This document shows positions 19,018-27,731 of a stretch of 64,000 nucleotides of DNA, piece after piece (position 1 is the first letter of the stretch; each line of letters opens with the position of its first letter). This DNA is from Porticoccus hydrocarbonoclasticus MCTG13d (GTDB lineage Bacteria > Pseudomonadota > Gammaproteobacteria > Pseudomonadales > Porticoccaceae): positions 1,488,001 through 1,552,000 of the forward strand of contig NZ_JQMM01000001.1 in NCBI RefSeq assembly GCF_000744735.1. The letters run 5' to 3'. A program made the translations under genes and the position numbers. Below the pieces are notes generated by a model. It did no database searches, was not told the origin of the DNA, and saw only the letters and a list, made by a program, of their open reading frames with translations.

Positions 19018-19554
19018 TCAGCCTTCCTCTTGCAGATAGCGATCGCGCGAAGCGGTAATTTCCCTGCGGGCGGCTTCGGCATTGTCCCAGCCTTCAACTT
19101 TCACCCACTTGCCGGCTTCGAGTGTCTTGTAATTTTCAAAGTAGTGTTTGATCTGTTTGATCAGTAGCTCCGGCAGGTCGGCAATTTCCTGCACGTGGTC
19201 ATACAGCTTGGTGAGCTTGGTATGGGGTACCGCCAGTAGTTTGGCATCCACACCGGACTCATCGGTCATGTTCAACACGCCGATGACCCGGCTGCGGATC
19301 ACTGAGCCGGGCATGACAGGGTAGGGTGTTACCACCAGTACATCCAGGGGATCGCCGTCTTCTGACAGAGTCTGTGGGATATAGCCGTAATTGGCGGGAT
19401 AAAACATGGGTGTGGCGACAAAGCGGTCAACAAAAATTGCATCGCTGTCCTTGTCGATTTCATATTTGATGGGGTCGTGGTTGGCGGGGATTTCAATGAC
19501 CACGTTGATATCGTGCGGCAGGTCGTTGCCAGCGGGAATCTTGTTGTAGCTCAT
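19018..19554 (-). CDS. ppa: Inorganic pyrophosphatase
   Basis: This 178-residue family I soluble pyrophosphatase hydrolyses pyrophosphate from biosynthesis, including that made by Acs. It begins [20 protein letters not shown], has [15 protein letters not shown], and carries the signature [15 protein letters not shown] with the catalytic aspartates. Length matches the bacterial hexameric enzyme. It has its own terminator and no operon partner. Confidence 0.97.
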   Translation of the reverse strand: MSYNKIPAGNDLPHDINVVIEIPANHDPIKYEIDKDSDAIFVDRFVATPMFYPANYGYIPQTLSEDGDPLDVLVVTPYPVMPGSVIRSRVIGVLNMTDESGVDAKLLAVPHTKLTKLYDHVQEIADLPELLIKQIKHYFENYKTLEAGKWVKVEGWDNAEAARREITASRDRYLQEEG

Positions 19555-19731
19555 GTCTCGTCTTCTTCTCTCTTGAGGTTAGGGAAGCGGAAATGCACAG
19601 GTCCACCCGGCGGGTTTCCAGAGTGGCGGAATTATACTGGCCAGCATGGGCTATTGCCAGTGACACCTTGGTCTATACGCTCGGTTCGAAGGCCGCGTTT
19701 TCAGGTGTTGGCCGAGAATATCCAGTTCAGG

Positions 19732-20400
19732 TTACGACGACGATTGTCGGGCAACGATGGGCTCTATGATCAGCTCGACACGGCGATTTTCAGCGCGGCC
19801 CGAGGGAATACTGTTATCGGCGATTGGACGGTTCTGACCAAAGTACTGAATCACCAATCTAGTGGGCGTGATGCCGCGTTGGGAAAGGTATTCGCCAATG
19901 GCTAGGGCACGCTGTTCCGAGAGTTCCTGATTATAGTCAGTCTCTCCCTGGTTGTCGGTGTGACCGGCCACAGTAATCATTGTGTTGTCATACTCTGCCA
20001 ATACCCCGGTAATGGCTGTCAGGGCCGATTGGGCCCCCTTATTGATGGCTGTGCTGTTGACATCAAAGATGGTTGCCCCGGGGATAATCATGGTGATTTT
20101 ACTGTTCTGTAGGCTGAGGTCGATACCCTGATTCCTGAGCTTCTGCTGGAGGTTGGCATACTGGACATCCATATAATAACCGACCTGTTCCGGGGGGAGT
20201 GGGTTGATTTTGTCACTGTCACTCAGTGTTGCCTTACGTTTTACCAGACTGCTTTTTGTGCTATCCGAAAGGCTGGTGATTCTGGCTGGCTCTGACTGCT
20301 CCGTCAGGGGCTCCCAAAGGCTACAGCCACCGCTTGCCAATGTAATTATCGCGACGAACAGGTAATTCAGTGATGTCTTGGGGCAACTTGGCACAGGCAT
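19732..20400 (-). CDS. OmpA-family outer-membrane lipoprotein
   Basis: The C-terminal half is an OmpA-like peptidoglycan-binding domain: ATIFDVNSTAINKGAQSAL, ITVAGHTDNQGETDYNQELS, then SEQRALAIGEYLSQRGI and GRAENRRVELIIEP. The N-terminus has a hydrophobic stretch (SLNYLFVAIITLASGGC) ending in a lipobox-like cysteine, so it is probably anchored by lipid to the outer membrane and bound to the cell wall. The middle (about 45-110) is unassigned. I use the ATG at 20400 because it puts the signal peptide at the N-terminus; an in-frame ATG at 20472 would add 24 residues, though GGAGGG lies very close to it. It is the second gene after the EAL protein on the same strand (114-base gap). Confidence 0.85.
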   Translation of the reverse strand: MPVPSCPKTSLNYLFVAIITLASGGCSLWEPLTEQSEPARITSLSDSTKSSLVKRKATLSDSDKINPLPPEQVGYYMDVQYANLQQKLRNQGIDLSLQNSKITMIIPGATIFDVNSTAINKGAQSALTAITGVLAEYDNTMITVAGHTDNQGETDYNQELSEQRALAIGEYLSQRGITPTRLVIQYFGQNRPIADNSIPSGRAENRRVELIIEPIVARQSSS

Positions 20401-20514
20401 TTTTTTCAAGCAGTCAATTCTCCGGTGGTTGATAGGGAAACGGCCCGGACAGGGTTGAGACGGGTTGGTCATTCCCTCCGGGGCGGAGTAGTTTATCTGT
20501 GCTTAGCTGATCGG

Positions 20515-22074
20515 TCAGCTGTATTTTTGATGGAAGTCAATAAACTGATGAGCCGTTAAAGGACGGCTGAACAGGTAACCCTGCCCCAGCCTGACGCCCT
20601 GACTCAAGAGCCAGTCCGCCTGATGATCACACTCGACGCCCTCGGCAATAATATCCAGGTTCAATGATTTTGCCATCTCGATTACATGGACAATCACACT
20701 GCTGGTAACAGCCTGGTTTTCAATGGCATCGACAAAAGACTTGTCGATTTTCAGGGCATCCAGCTCAAAACTTTCCAGATAGGAAAGGCTGGAGTAACCG
20801 GTGCCGAAATCATCAATAGCCACCAGATGACCCTGTCGGCGCAGGGTGCGGATTCGCTGCCGCGCCGAGTCACTGTCCACCAATGCCCGTTCGGTAATTT
20901 CCAGTTTGATGGCCGAAGTAGCCAGCCCGGCGGTTTTCAGCTCGGTTTCAAGGTGGACGAACAACCGGTCTGACTGGAAGTCCTGTGCGGACAGGTTGAG
21001 GTTGATACTGAGATCCGGGCATTGTTTTAGAAGATCGCCCAGCTCGCGCAGGATGCCTTGCAGCATGGCCCGAGCCAGGTCGGTGGCCAACCCGGCCTCC
21101 TCGGCGATCGGAATGAAAATGTCCGGGCCGACAACTTCACCATTGTCGCGGGTCCAGCGTGCCAGTGATTCAGCGCCGAGGCACCGTCCATTGGACATAT
21201 CCACGATGGGCTGATAGTTGACTCTCAGTTTATTTCTGGTGATTGCATCACGCAATTCGGCGGCCAGGCTGAGGTGCTGGCGGGAGTAGCGGACCACAGC
21301 GAATACCCAGAGGGGGATCAGTAGCAGGGCTGATATCCCGGCGGTGATCAGGGTGGGCAGATAGCGTTTCCAGAACTCGCTCATTGGCTGAATGGCGACA
21401 ATATCGATGGGAAGCAGGGTGCCCAGGGAAAACCGGGAAATCATCTGTCCCGTCGACTGATTGACAGTCATTCCCTGTTTGAGGCTTTCCAATGGTGGGA
21501 AAATGGCATTGGGTGGCGTCGTGATCATGGGTAGTCTTTCTACCCACAGGCCGGCCATCTGGCCCTCCAGAAGGTCCACGTTCAGTAACAACCGTGGGTC
21601 GATCACCACATCATGGTGACCAAATCGCATCAGAAACAGCTGTACGCCACCCACTTCTGTGGTCTCGCTGGGCCACCAGGCAATCACCCCCGAGTTGTAA
21701 ATACGGCTGGCTTTGGGTGGCGTGAAGGATATGCCCTGAATAAACCCGGCGCCACAGAGTCGTTCGGCTGCACGCCAGTAGCCGATTGCCCGGATATAGG
21801 GACGCGCTATGGCGACCTCCTGCATCATCGCTAGGTGGGTGGTGTTACAAGGATCAGTGGCCCGCTCATTGAGGGTTTCAAGAAGATTGCGGGCGTCAAT
21901 AATGGCCTGTTCTGTTTCCTCACCGAGTCGCTGTGACAATTGTTGCAGACGCTGTTCCTCCGTGCCAACGGATTCCCGCCAGATATACCAGCCGAGCAGC
22001 AGTGACAGGGCCAATGCCCCAAGCACTGTGATCGCCAGGATACCAAAAAAGATTTTGTCACGACGTGCCAGCAT
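20515..22074 (-). CDS. CSS-motif EAL-domain c-di-GMP phosphodiesterase
   Basis: This 519-residue membrane protein has TM1 (FFGILAITVLGALALSLLLG), a periplasmic domain with conserved cysteines (ATDPCNTTH and RLCGAGF) matching the redox-sensitive CSS-motif sensor, TM2 near 240-260, then a complete EAL domain. EAL signature residues are present: GAESLARW, NLSAQDF, LEITERAL, AIDDFGTGYSSLSYL, LKIDKSFV, IAEGVE and GQGYLFSRP, so it should be an active phosphodiesterase degrading c-di-GMP. In related E. coli enzymes a disulfide in the CSS domain lowers activity. It is divergent from hemN; the shared region holds an Anr/FNR box. Confidence 0.92.
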   Translation of the reverse strand: MLARRDKIFFGILAITVLGALALSLLLGWYIWRESVGTEEQRLQQLSQRLGEETEQAIIDARNLLETLNERATDPCNTTHLAMMQEVAIARPYIRAIGYWRAAERLCGAGFIQGISFTPPKASRIYNSGVIAWWPSETTEVGGVQLFLMRFGHHDVVIDPRLLLNVDLLEGQMAGLWVERLPMITTPPNAIFPPLESLKQGMTVNQSTGQMISRFSLGTLLPIDIVAIQPMSEFWKRYLPTLITAGISALLLIPLWVFAVVRYSRQHLSLAAELRDAITRNKLRVNYQPIVDMSNGRCLGAESLARWTRDNGEVVGPDIFIPIAEEAGLATDLARAMLQGILRELGDLLKQCPDLSINLNLSAQDFQSDRLFVHLETELKTAGLATSAIKLEITERALVDSDSARQRIRTLRRQGHLVAIDDFGTGYSSLSYLESFELDALKIDKSFVDAIENQAVTSSVIVHVIEMAKSLNLDIIAEGVECDHQADWLLSQGVRLGQGYLFSRPLTAHQFIDFHQKYS

Positions 22075-22209
22075 GGAGGAAACAGACTTATGGGGGGCCG
22101 TTACTTTAACAGAGAGTCACCCAAAACGGGTATGGGGTGACAGATGCCGGGCGACTTGGCCATCAGGGTGAGCCTCTTGATAGCGGGAACGGTAGCTTGA
22201 TTGCGTAGG

Positions 22210-22223
22210 TTGATCGACATCAA
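22210..22223 (+). promoter_or_regulatory. Anr/FNR box of the hemN promoter
   Basis: TTGATCGACATCAA is a perfect match to the FNR/Anr consensus TTGAT-N4-ATCAA. A -10-like TAGGAT lies at 22246-22251, which puts the predicted start near 22258 and the box centre at -41.5, the classic class II activator position. The hemN GTG is at 22283. Confidence 0.85.
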
Positions 22224-22282
22224 CAAGCAGTAGGCGAACCGCTGCTAGGATCCGTTTTTTCCTCAACAGGTTTTTTGTCACA

Positions 22283-23674
22283 GTGATTTCTGAAAATACG
22301 GCTATCTGGGATCGTCAGCTGATCGAGCGCTACGACCTGTCTGGCCCCCGTTACACGTCCTACCCTACGGCGCCACAATTCCATGAAGGCTTTGGCGAGG
22401 CGGCGCTGTGTCAAGCGATTGAGCGCAGCAATGCGGCGGGTCGTCCTCTGTCTCTGTATTTTCATCTGCCCTTCTGCAGCACGGTCTGTTACTACTGCGC
22501 CTGCAACAAAATCATCACGGCCAATCGCAAGCGAGCCATGCCGTATCTGGAAAGACTGATCACCGAGGTGGCTTGTCAGGGGGCACTGTTTGACCGTTCC
22601 CGGCCAGTCCATCAGCTGCACTGGGGTGGCGGTACACCCACTTACATCAGTGATGATGAAAAACGCCTGTTGATGGCCGCCACCCGCAAACATTTCAACC
22701 TGTTGGATGACGACAGTGGCGAGTATTCGATAGAGATTCACCCCGGGGATATGGATGTCAGCACGATCAGCTGTCTGCGGGATCTGGGATTTAACCGCCT
22801 CAGTATGGGGGTTCAGGATTTCGATCCCACCGTGCAGCAGGCGGTCAACCGTTTTAATTCTGTGGAGGAGGTGTGTGCGTTAGTGGAGGCGGGCCGCGCC
22901 GAAGGTTTCCATTCCATCAGCATGGACCTGATCTACGGTTTGCCCTATCAGACCTGGGATACTTTCGAGCGCACCCTGGACAGCATCATTGACCTCGGCC
23001 CGGACCGCCTATCGGTATTCAATTACGCCCATTTACCCCATCTGTTCAAGGTGCAGAGACAGATAGATGAAAGCGCGCTGCCCAGTGCGAAAGATAAGCT
23101 GTTGATGATGGAAAGCATCACCCAGATGCTGTTGAAAGCCGGTTATGTCTATATCGGTATGGATCACTTTGCCCTCCCAGACGATGAGCTGGCGGTGGCA
23201 CAGCGCAATGGTGTGTTACAGCGAAATTTCCAGGGTTACTCCACTCACGGCGGTTCTGATCTGGTGGCCTTTGGCGTGTCTGCCATCAGCGCCATAGACA
23301 ATGTATTTGCCCAGAATCACAAGCAGATCGAGGACTACCAGACTGCCATCGACAGCGGCCATCTGCCGGTGGCGCGGGGATTTGAGCTGAGCCGCGATGA
23401 CCTGTTGCGCCAGATGGTGATCAAGCAGTTGATCTGCCATTTTGAATTGAATTTTGCTGACATCGAACAACAATTTGACGTCGTGTTCACCGACTATTTT
23501 GCGGAAGAGTTGCTCCAGCTGCGGTCGATGATGGACGACGGCCTGGTGGTCCTCAGCCCGGAAGGCCTCCGGGTAACCCCGGTGGGGCGACTGTTGATTC
23601 GCCGCATCTGCATGACCTTCGACGCCTATATCAAAAAATCCGGGTCGGAAATTCGTTACTCCAAAATTATTTAA
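22283..23674 (+). CDS. hemN: Oxygen-independent coproporphyrinogen III oxidase
   Basis: This 463-residue radical SAM enzyme oxidatively decarboxylates coproporphyrinogen III to protoporphyrinogen IX without oxygen in heme synthesis. The [4Fe-4S] motif is FCSTVCYYCACNK (CxxxCxxC), preceded by the SAM-family YFHLPF and by GPRYTSYPTAPQF typical of true HemN rather than HemW. GGGTPTYIS and the C-terminal HemN domain complete it. The likely start is GTG 22283 (MISENTAIWDRQLI) with a weak SD. The Anr/FNR box upstream predicts induction when oxygen is low, in keeping with the function. Heme made this way would also supply the cytochrome operon at 27.7-32.6 kb. Confidence 0.96.
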   Translation: MISENTAIWDRQLIERYDLSGPRYTSYPTAPQFHEGFGEAALCQAIERSNAAGRPLSLYFHLPFCSTVCYYCACNKIITANRKRAMPYLERLITEVACQGALFDRSRPVHQLHWGGGTPTYISDDEKRLLMAATRKHFNLLDDDSGEYSIEIHPGDMDVSTISCLRDLGFNRLSMGVQDFDPTVQQAVNRFNSVEEVCALVEAGRAEGFHSISMDLIYGLPYQTWDTFERTLDSIIDLGPDRLSVFNYAHLPHLFKVQRQIDESALPSAKDKLLMMESITQMLLKAGYVYIGMDHFALPDDELAVAQRNGVLQRNFQGYSTHGGSDLVAFGVSAISAIDNVFAQNHKQIEDYQTAIDSGHLPVARGFELSRDDLLRQMVIKQLICHFELNFADIEQQFDVVFTDYFAEELLQLRSMMDDGLVVLSPEGLRVTPVGRLLIRRICMTFDAYIKKSGSEIRYSKII

Positions 23675-23741
23675 GTAAAGCCATTGAGTTGGTAATTGAT
23701 TCGCGTAAAATCGCAATTTCACCTGCACAGAGCAGATGAAT

Positions 23742-23822
23742 TTTCCTAAGGGGCGGCGCAAGCCTGAGACATCCTCGGATGAACCCTTTGAACCTGATCC
23801 GGATAGTACCGGCGTAGGGATA
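23742..23822 (+). ncRNA. TPP riboswitch (THI element)
   Basis: The conserved TPP aptamer is present: GGGGCGGCGCAAGC, CTGAGA (23764-23769), ACCCTTTGAACCTGATCCGG and the 3' part TACCGGCGTAGGGA. P1 closes by CCTA (about 23745-23748) with TAGG (about 23815-23818). Downstream, CTCCTCCC (23844-23851) could pair with the SD TGAGG (23879-23883), which suggests control of translation start of the TonB receptor gene. The aptamer call is secure; the switching mechanism is inferred. Confidence 0.95.
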
Positions 23823-23889
23823 GGACGCAAAAGTTACCGTTCACTCCTCCCATATCCGGGTCTCTTTAACAATGTTAATGAGGCTCATC

Positions 23890-26076
23890 ATGATAGACCT
23901 GTTTCGAAAAATGCCATTACTGGCATTTACCTGCCTGCTTTCCGGCGTTGTGCTTGCTACAGAACCCGAGGGTCCTGAGGGCATAGTAGCCGGGACCGAG
24001 ACCACCATAGAGACGTTATCCGCTGAAACCATTCAGGAAGTGGTGGTGACTGCCCAGTTTCGCGATGTATCCGTGCTGGATACCGGCAACAGTATCAGCA
24101 TCCTCGACAGTCAGCAGATTGAACGCCGTCAGGCGCGTCACCTGGATCAGCTCCTGAATCTGGTTCCGAATGTGAATTTTTCCAGCGGCGCATCGCGGGG
24201 CAAATTTATCCAGATCCGTGGTATCGGCGAGCGCAGTCAGTTTATCGAGCCGCTGAACCCCTCGGTGGGCTTGCTGATTGACGGGATCGATTTCAGTGGT
24301 ATCGGCGGTGCGGCAACAACCCTCGATTTGCGTCAGGTTGAAGTGTTGCGCGGTCCCCAAGGCACCCTCTACGGTGCCAACGCGCTGGCGGGGTTGATCA
24401 ACATGAAATCAAATAATCCCTCCGACGTATTTGAAGGCCACATTGAAACCTCTATTGCCGACTATGAAACCCGCACCACCAGCGCAGTATTGAGCGGACC
24501 GATTGCCGATAATCTGGGCTACCGTCTGGCCGTGCAGGGTCACCGCAGTGACGGCTATATCGATAATGAGTTTGTCAATCGCAAGGATACCAGCAACATC
24601 GACGAGCTCACCGCCCGGGGCAAGCTGCACTGGCGAGTCAGCGACCGGTTACAGCTGAACTTTACCGGTTTCTACGTGGATGCGGACAACGGTTACGATG
24701 CCTTTTCGCTGGATAACACCCGCAAGACGCTCTCCGATCAGCCGGGTCACGACCGCCAGGAGTCCACGGCATTTGCGGTAGAAAGTATCTGGCACGCCAC
24801 TGAGCAGTTTGATGTGGTCGGACTGATCAGTTATGCCGATAGCAATCTTGAGTACAGCTATGACGAGGACTGGAGTTTTGCGGCTATCTGTGAGGGCCTG
24901 CCTTGCGAGGGTTGGGAGTATTCCTCTTTTGATCGCTACCAGCGCAGCCGCTATAACGGCAGCATGGACCTCAAGCTGGTTTCCAGCGAAGCCGGGCGTC
25001 TTTTCAATGGCGCCAGCGACTGGGTGCTGGGCATTTATTACCGCAGGCAGAATGAGTCGCTGCTGCGCGAATACACCTATGCTGACGGTGACTTCACCAG
25101 TGATTTTGACACCCGCAACCGGGCTGTCTACGGCCAGCTGGACACCCGGCTCAGCGACCATTTAAAGCTGGTCAGCGGGGCGCGAATCGAGTTTCGTCGT
25201 GCCGATTATCTGGACAGCGAGGGGGTTCGCCACAATACCAGTGAAAGACTCTGGGGTGGCCGTCTGGCCCTGGAATACAGTCTGACGCCGGAAACCCTGC
25301 TTTATGGACTGGTTTCCCGGGGTTACAAGGCCGGTGGGGTCAATAGCAACCCTGAACTGGATTCCGGTGTGCGGGATTTTGATACCGAATATATGTGGAA
25401 TCTCGAAACCGGCATAAAGGGTGACTGGCTGGATCGCACCCTGCAGGTTCAGTTGGCATTGTTTTATCAGATGCGACGGGATATGCAGGTCAAGCAATCG
25501 CTGGTCAAGCCGATTACCGGTGATCTGTGCCCCTGCAGTTTTATTGACATGTTTGACAATGCGTCCAAAGGTCGCAATTACGGCCTTGAGCTGATGTTTG
25601 ACTGGTTGGCGAAGGAGGATGTTCAGGTTTACGGCAGTCTCGGCTTGCTCCGTGCTACTTATCAGGACTTTGAAAGCTTGAGTCATGTGGATGCCGATCC
25701 GGAAAACAATGTGGCGGTCGATCTCGATGGTCGGGAGCAGGCACATGCACCTTCCTACCAGTTTTCCCTGGGAGTCGAAGTGGCCTTAACCGGGCAGATG
25801 TCGGCAGCACTGGAAATGGAAGGCAAACAGCAGTTCTATTTGTCACCGCGGCACAACGCTAGGTCAAACCGCTACGAGCTGTTTAATGCCCGGCTTGAGT
25901 ACCGGTTGCAACAGTGGGATTTCATGCTGTGGGGACGCAATCTGACAGATCGGGATGTGATTGTTCGCGGTTTTGGTGGCTTCGGCAATGACCCCCGCAA
26001 TTTTTATCAGACTGAACCCTATTATCAGTATGGTGAGCCGCGCATTGTTGGCGCCACCGCCAAATACCGCTTTTAA
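23890..26076 (+). CDS. TonB-dependent outer-membrane receptor for thiamine
   Basis: This 728-residue protein has a signal peptide (FRKMPLLAFTCLLSGVVLA), a TonB box region (ETIQEVVVTAQ), a plug domain (about 65-175, with VEVLRGPQGTLYGANALAG) and a 22-strand-type barrel ending in ATAKYRF with a terminal Phe. It imports a large or scarce ligand across the outer membrane using TonB energy. The TPP riboswitch directly upstream and the three downstream thiamine genes indicate thiamine or a thiamine derivative as ligand. The ATG at 23890 has GAGG 6-7 bases upstream; earlier in-frame codons lack one. The gap to the next gene is 27 bases. Confidence 0.92.
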   Translation: MIDLFRKMPLLAFTCLLSGVVLATEPEGPEGIVAGTETTIETLSAETIQEVVVTAQFRDVSVLDTGNSISILDSQQIERRQARHLDQLLNLVPNVNFSSGASRGKFIQIRGIGERSQFIEPLNPSVGLLIDGIDFSGIGGAATTLDLRQVEVLRGPQGTLYGANALAGLINMKSNNPSDVFEGHIETSIADYETRTTSAVLSGPIADNLGYRLAVQGHRSDGYIDNEFVNRKDTSNIDELTARGKLHWRVSDRLQLNFTGFYVDADNGYDAFSLDNTRKTLSDQPGHDRQESTAFAVESIWHATEQFDVVGLISYADSNLEYSYDEDWSFAAICEGLPCEGWEYSSFDRYQRSRYNGSMDLKLVSSEAGRLFNGASDWVLGIYYRRQNESLLREYTYADGDFTSDFDTRNRAVYGQLDTRLSDHLKLVSGARIEFRRADYLDSEGVRHNTSERLWGGRLALEYSLTPETLLYGLVSRGYKAGGVNSNPELDSGVRDFDTEYMWNLETGIKGDWLDRTLQVQLALFYQMRRDMQVKQSLVKPITGDLCPCSFIDMFDNASKGRNYGLELMFDWLAKEDVQVYGSLGLLRATYQDFESLSHVDADPENNVAVDLDGREQAHAPSYQFSLGVEVALTGQMSAALEMEGKQQFYLSPRHNARSNRYELFNARLEYRLQQWDFMLWGRNLTDRDVIVRGFGGFGNDPRNFYQTEPYYQYGEPRIVGATAKYRF

Positions 26077-26103
26077 GGGCATTACCCCAGGGAGATTTAT
26101 CGT

Positions 26104-26352
26104 ATGCAGGTGACCATTGATGTCAGTATGTATCCTAACCGGGAGGACTTCATTCCACCGATCAAGGGGTTTATTGAGAAGATTAACTGCTATCCGGGGC
26201 TTGAGGTGCAGACCTTCCCCACCAGTACGGTGGTACAGGGTGAATACCAGGCGGCCATGCAGGCGGTTCAGGACACCATCGCCGCCTGCCGTGAGGAATT
26301 CGATATGGCGGTATATGTGCTTAAGGTGATTCCCGGATACGAGGCATTCTGA
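26104..26352 (+). CDS. Small thiamine-binding YkoF/MTH1187-like protein
   Basis: This 82-residue protein has no signal peptide. The pattern is MQVTIDVSMYPNREDFIPPI, then INCYPGLEVQTFPTSTVVQG and FDMAVYVLKVIPGYEAF, which fits the ferredoxin-like thiamine-binding fold of the YkoF/MTH1187 (UPF0045/DUF77-like) group. Full YkoF binds thiamine in two such domains; here there is one, so it may act as a dimer or tetramer. It sits between the receptor and the PnuT permease genes and its stop abuts the permease ATG (TGAATG). A cytosolic thiamine-buffering or sensing role is inferred. Confidence 0.8.
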   Translation: MQVTIDVSMYPNREDFIPPIKGFIEKINCYPGLEVQTFPTSTVVQGEYQAAMQAVQDTIAACREEFDMAVYVLKVIPGYEAF

Positions 26353-26967
26353 ATGTCGAACTGGTTAGGCCTGGAAGCACTGGCGGTGGTTTTTTCATTG
26401 GCCTATCTCGTGCTGGCTATGCGAGAGAACAGCCTGTGCTGGTTCTGTGCCTTTTTTGGCACGGCTATTTATATCTGGGTGTTTGGCGGTGTCAGTCTTT
26501 ACATGGGCTCGTTGCTGCACGTCTATTATCTGGTGATGGCGGTTTATGGGTGGTATCAGTGGCGTCGCGGTGGTGTCGAGCACCGCGGCGTCAGGATATC
26601 CCGCTGGGGGCTAACGCAACACTTGTATGCGTTGTTCGCTGTTGTACTGGCTTCTGCCGTGTCTGGCCACCTGCTGTCCCAACACACCGATGCCCACTTG
26701 CCTTATCTGGACTCCTTCACTACCTGGGGCGGGGTGCTGACTACGGTGATGGTGGCCCGCAAAATTCTGGAAAACTGGCTCTACTGGATTGTCGTCGACG
26801 GGGCATCAATTTACCTTTATCTGGATCGTGAACTTTACCTCACGGCCGGCCTGTTTGCTGTTTATCTGGTGCTGGTCGTGCTCGGTTTTATCCGCTGGAG
26901 AAAACATTACCTTGAACAGCCAATCACTGAGCGACGGCAAGAGTTTGCTGCACCAGACGTTATCTGA
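26353..26967 (+). CDS. pnuT: PnuC-family thiamine permease PnuT
   Basis: This 204-residue inner-membrane protein has 6-7 hydrophobic segments. PnuC-family marks are WLGLEALAVVFSLAYLVLA at the N-terminus, a WFCAFFGTAIYIWVF segment, the VYGWYQWRRGG loop (compare the WxxW motif of PnuC transporters) and the late NWLYWIVVDGASIYLYLDR segment. PnuC proteins carry nicotinamide riboside; the PnuT branch carries thiamine. The riboswitch and the neighbouring thiamine genes point to PnuT. It moves thiamine by facilitated diffusion with trapping by phosphorylation, which fits the kinase gene overlapping its 3' end. Confidence 0.9.
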   Translation: MSNWLGLEALAVVFSLAYLVLAMRENSLCWFCAFFGTAIYIWVFGGVSLYMGSLLHVYYLVMAVYGWYQWRRGGVEHRGVRISRWGLTQHLYALFAVVLASAVSGHLLSQHTDAHLPYLDSFTTWGGVLTTVMVARKILENWLYWIVVDGASIYLYLDRELYLTAGLFAVYLVLVVLGFIRWRKHYLEQPITERRQEFAAPDVI

Positions 26968-27679
26968 ATGGCGGCGCTGGGAAATCCGCCTGCCAGGTAA
27001 ACCGTCTCTGGTTAAACCCATGTCCGGCGGTATGACCAATTTGTCTTATCTGGTGGAAAGTGGCTCCAGGAGAGCCGTAGTGAGAGTCAATACACCACAC
27101 AGCAAGGCGCTGGGGATTGACCGCCAAAGGGAAGAGGCTCTGCTTCGCCTGTTGCAGCCCACTGGGTGTGTCCCCAAGCTGCTTTATGTGACCGCCGAGG
27201 TACTGGTGACGGAGTTTGTCGACGGACGATTATGGGATGCCGGGACGGTTGATAGCCATCATCGGGTAAACCGGCAACTGGTGCCCCTGCTCGAAAAAAT
27301 CCGGGCTTTTCCCAAGCCGGCTACAGCCAGCCGTTTCAGCTACCTGAATCACTGTCAACACTACCTCGCCCAGCTGGTCGTTCGCCCCGTGGCGGCAGAT
27401 GCTATCGAAGAGCATGCTGCAGCCATTGATGCCGGCTCCTGGCAACCGGTCATCTGTCACCATGACCTGATACCTGAAAATATCATCGATACGGGTCGTG
27501 GCCCGGTGATACTGGATTGGGAATATGCCGCCTGGGGGCACCCTGGCATGGATTTGATACGGCTCGGTGTTGCTGAAAGCCACCACAGCGCCGTGGGTCG
27601 TCTCAAACTGCGGGATCTCCAGCGCGGCATGGATGCTCTCTGGTTGGCGCTGACGGATCAGTTGGCGGGTGTCGTTTAA
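26912..27679 (+). CDS. Thiamine kinase-like aminoglycoside/choline kinase family protein
   Basis: This enzyme of about 255 residues has the APH/choline-kinase fold: the nucleotide loop region PMSGGMTNLSYLVESGS, VTEFVDGRLW, the catalytic loop VICHHDLIPENIIDTGRG (HxD-x4-N) and the metal-binding ILDWEYAAWGHPGMDLIRLG. This resembles ThiK/YcfN and choline kinases. Its place at the end of a TPP-riboswitch operon supports thiamine as substrate, giving thiamine phosphate and trapping imported vitamin. The start is uncertain: TTG 26912, inside the last 56 bases of pnuT, has GGAG 11 bases upstream; the first in-frame ATG (27017) would cut the nucleotide loop. Confidence 0.85.
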   Translation: MNSQSLSDGKSLLHQTLSEWRRWEIRLPGKPSLVKPMSGGMTNLSYLVESGSRRAVVRVNTPHSKALGIDRQREEALLRLLQPTGCVPKLLYVTAEVLVTEFVDGRLWDAGTVDSHHRVNRQLVPLLEKIRAFPKPATASRFSYLNHCQHYLAQLVVRPVAADAIEEHAAAIDAGSWQPVICHHDLIPENIIDTGRGPVILDWEYAAWGHPGMDLIRLGVAESHHSAVGRLKLRDLQRGMDALWLALTDQLAGVV

Positions 27680-27731
27680 ACCCGGCGATTATTGAGCATT
27701 CGGCCACCATACCGCCTGATCCGTCCGGGAC

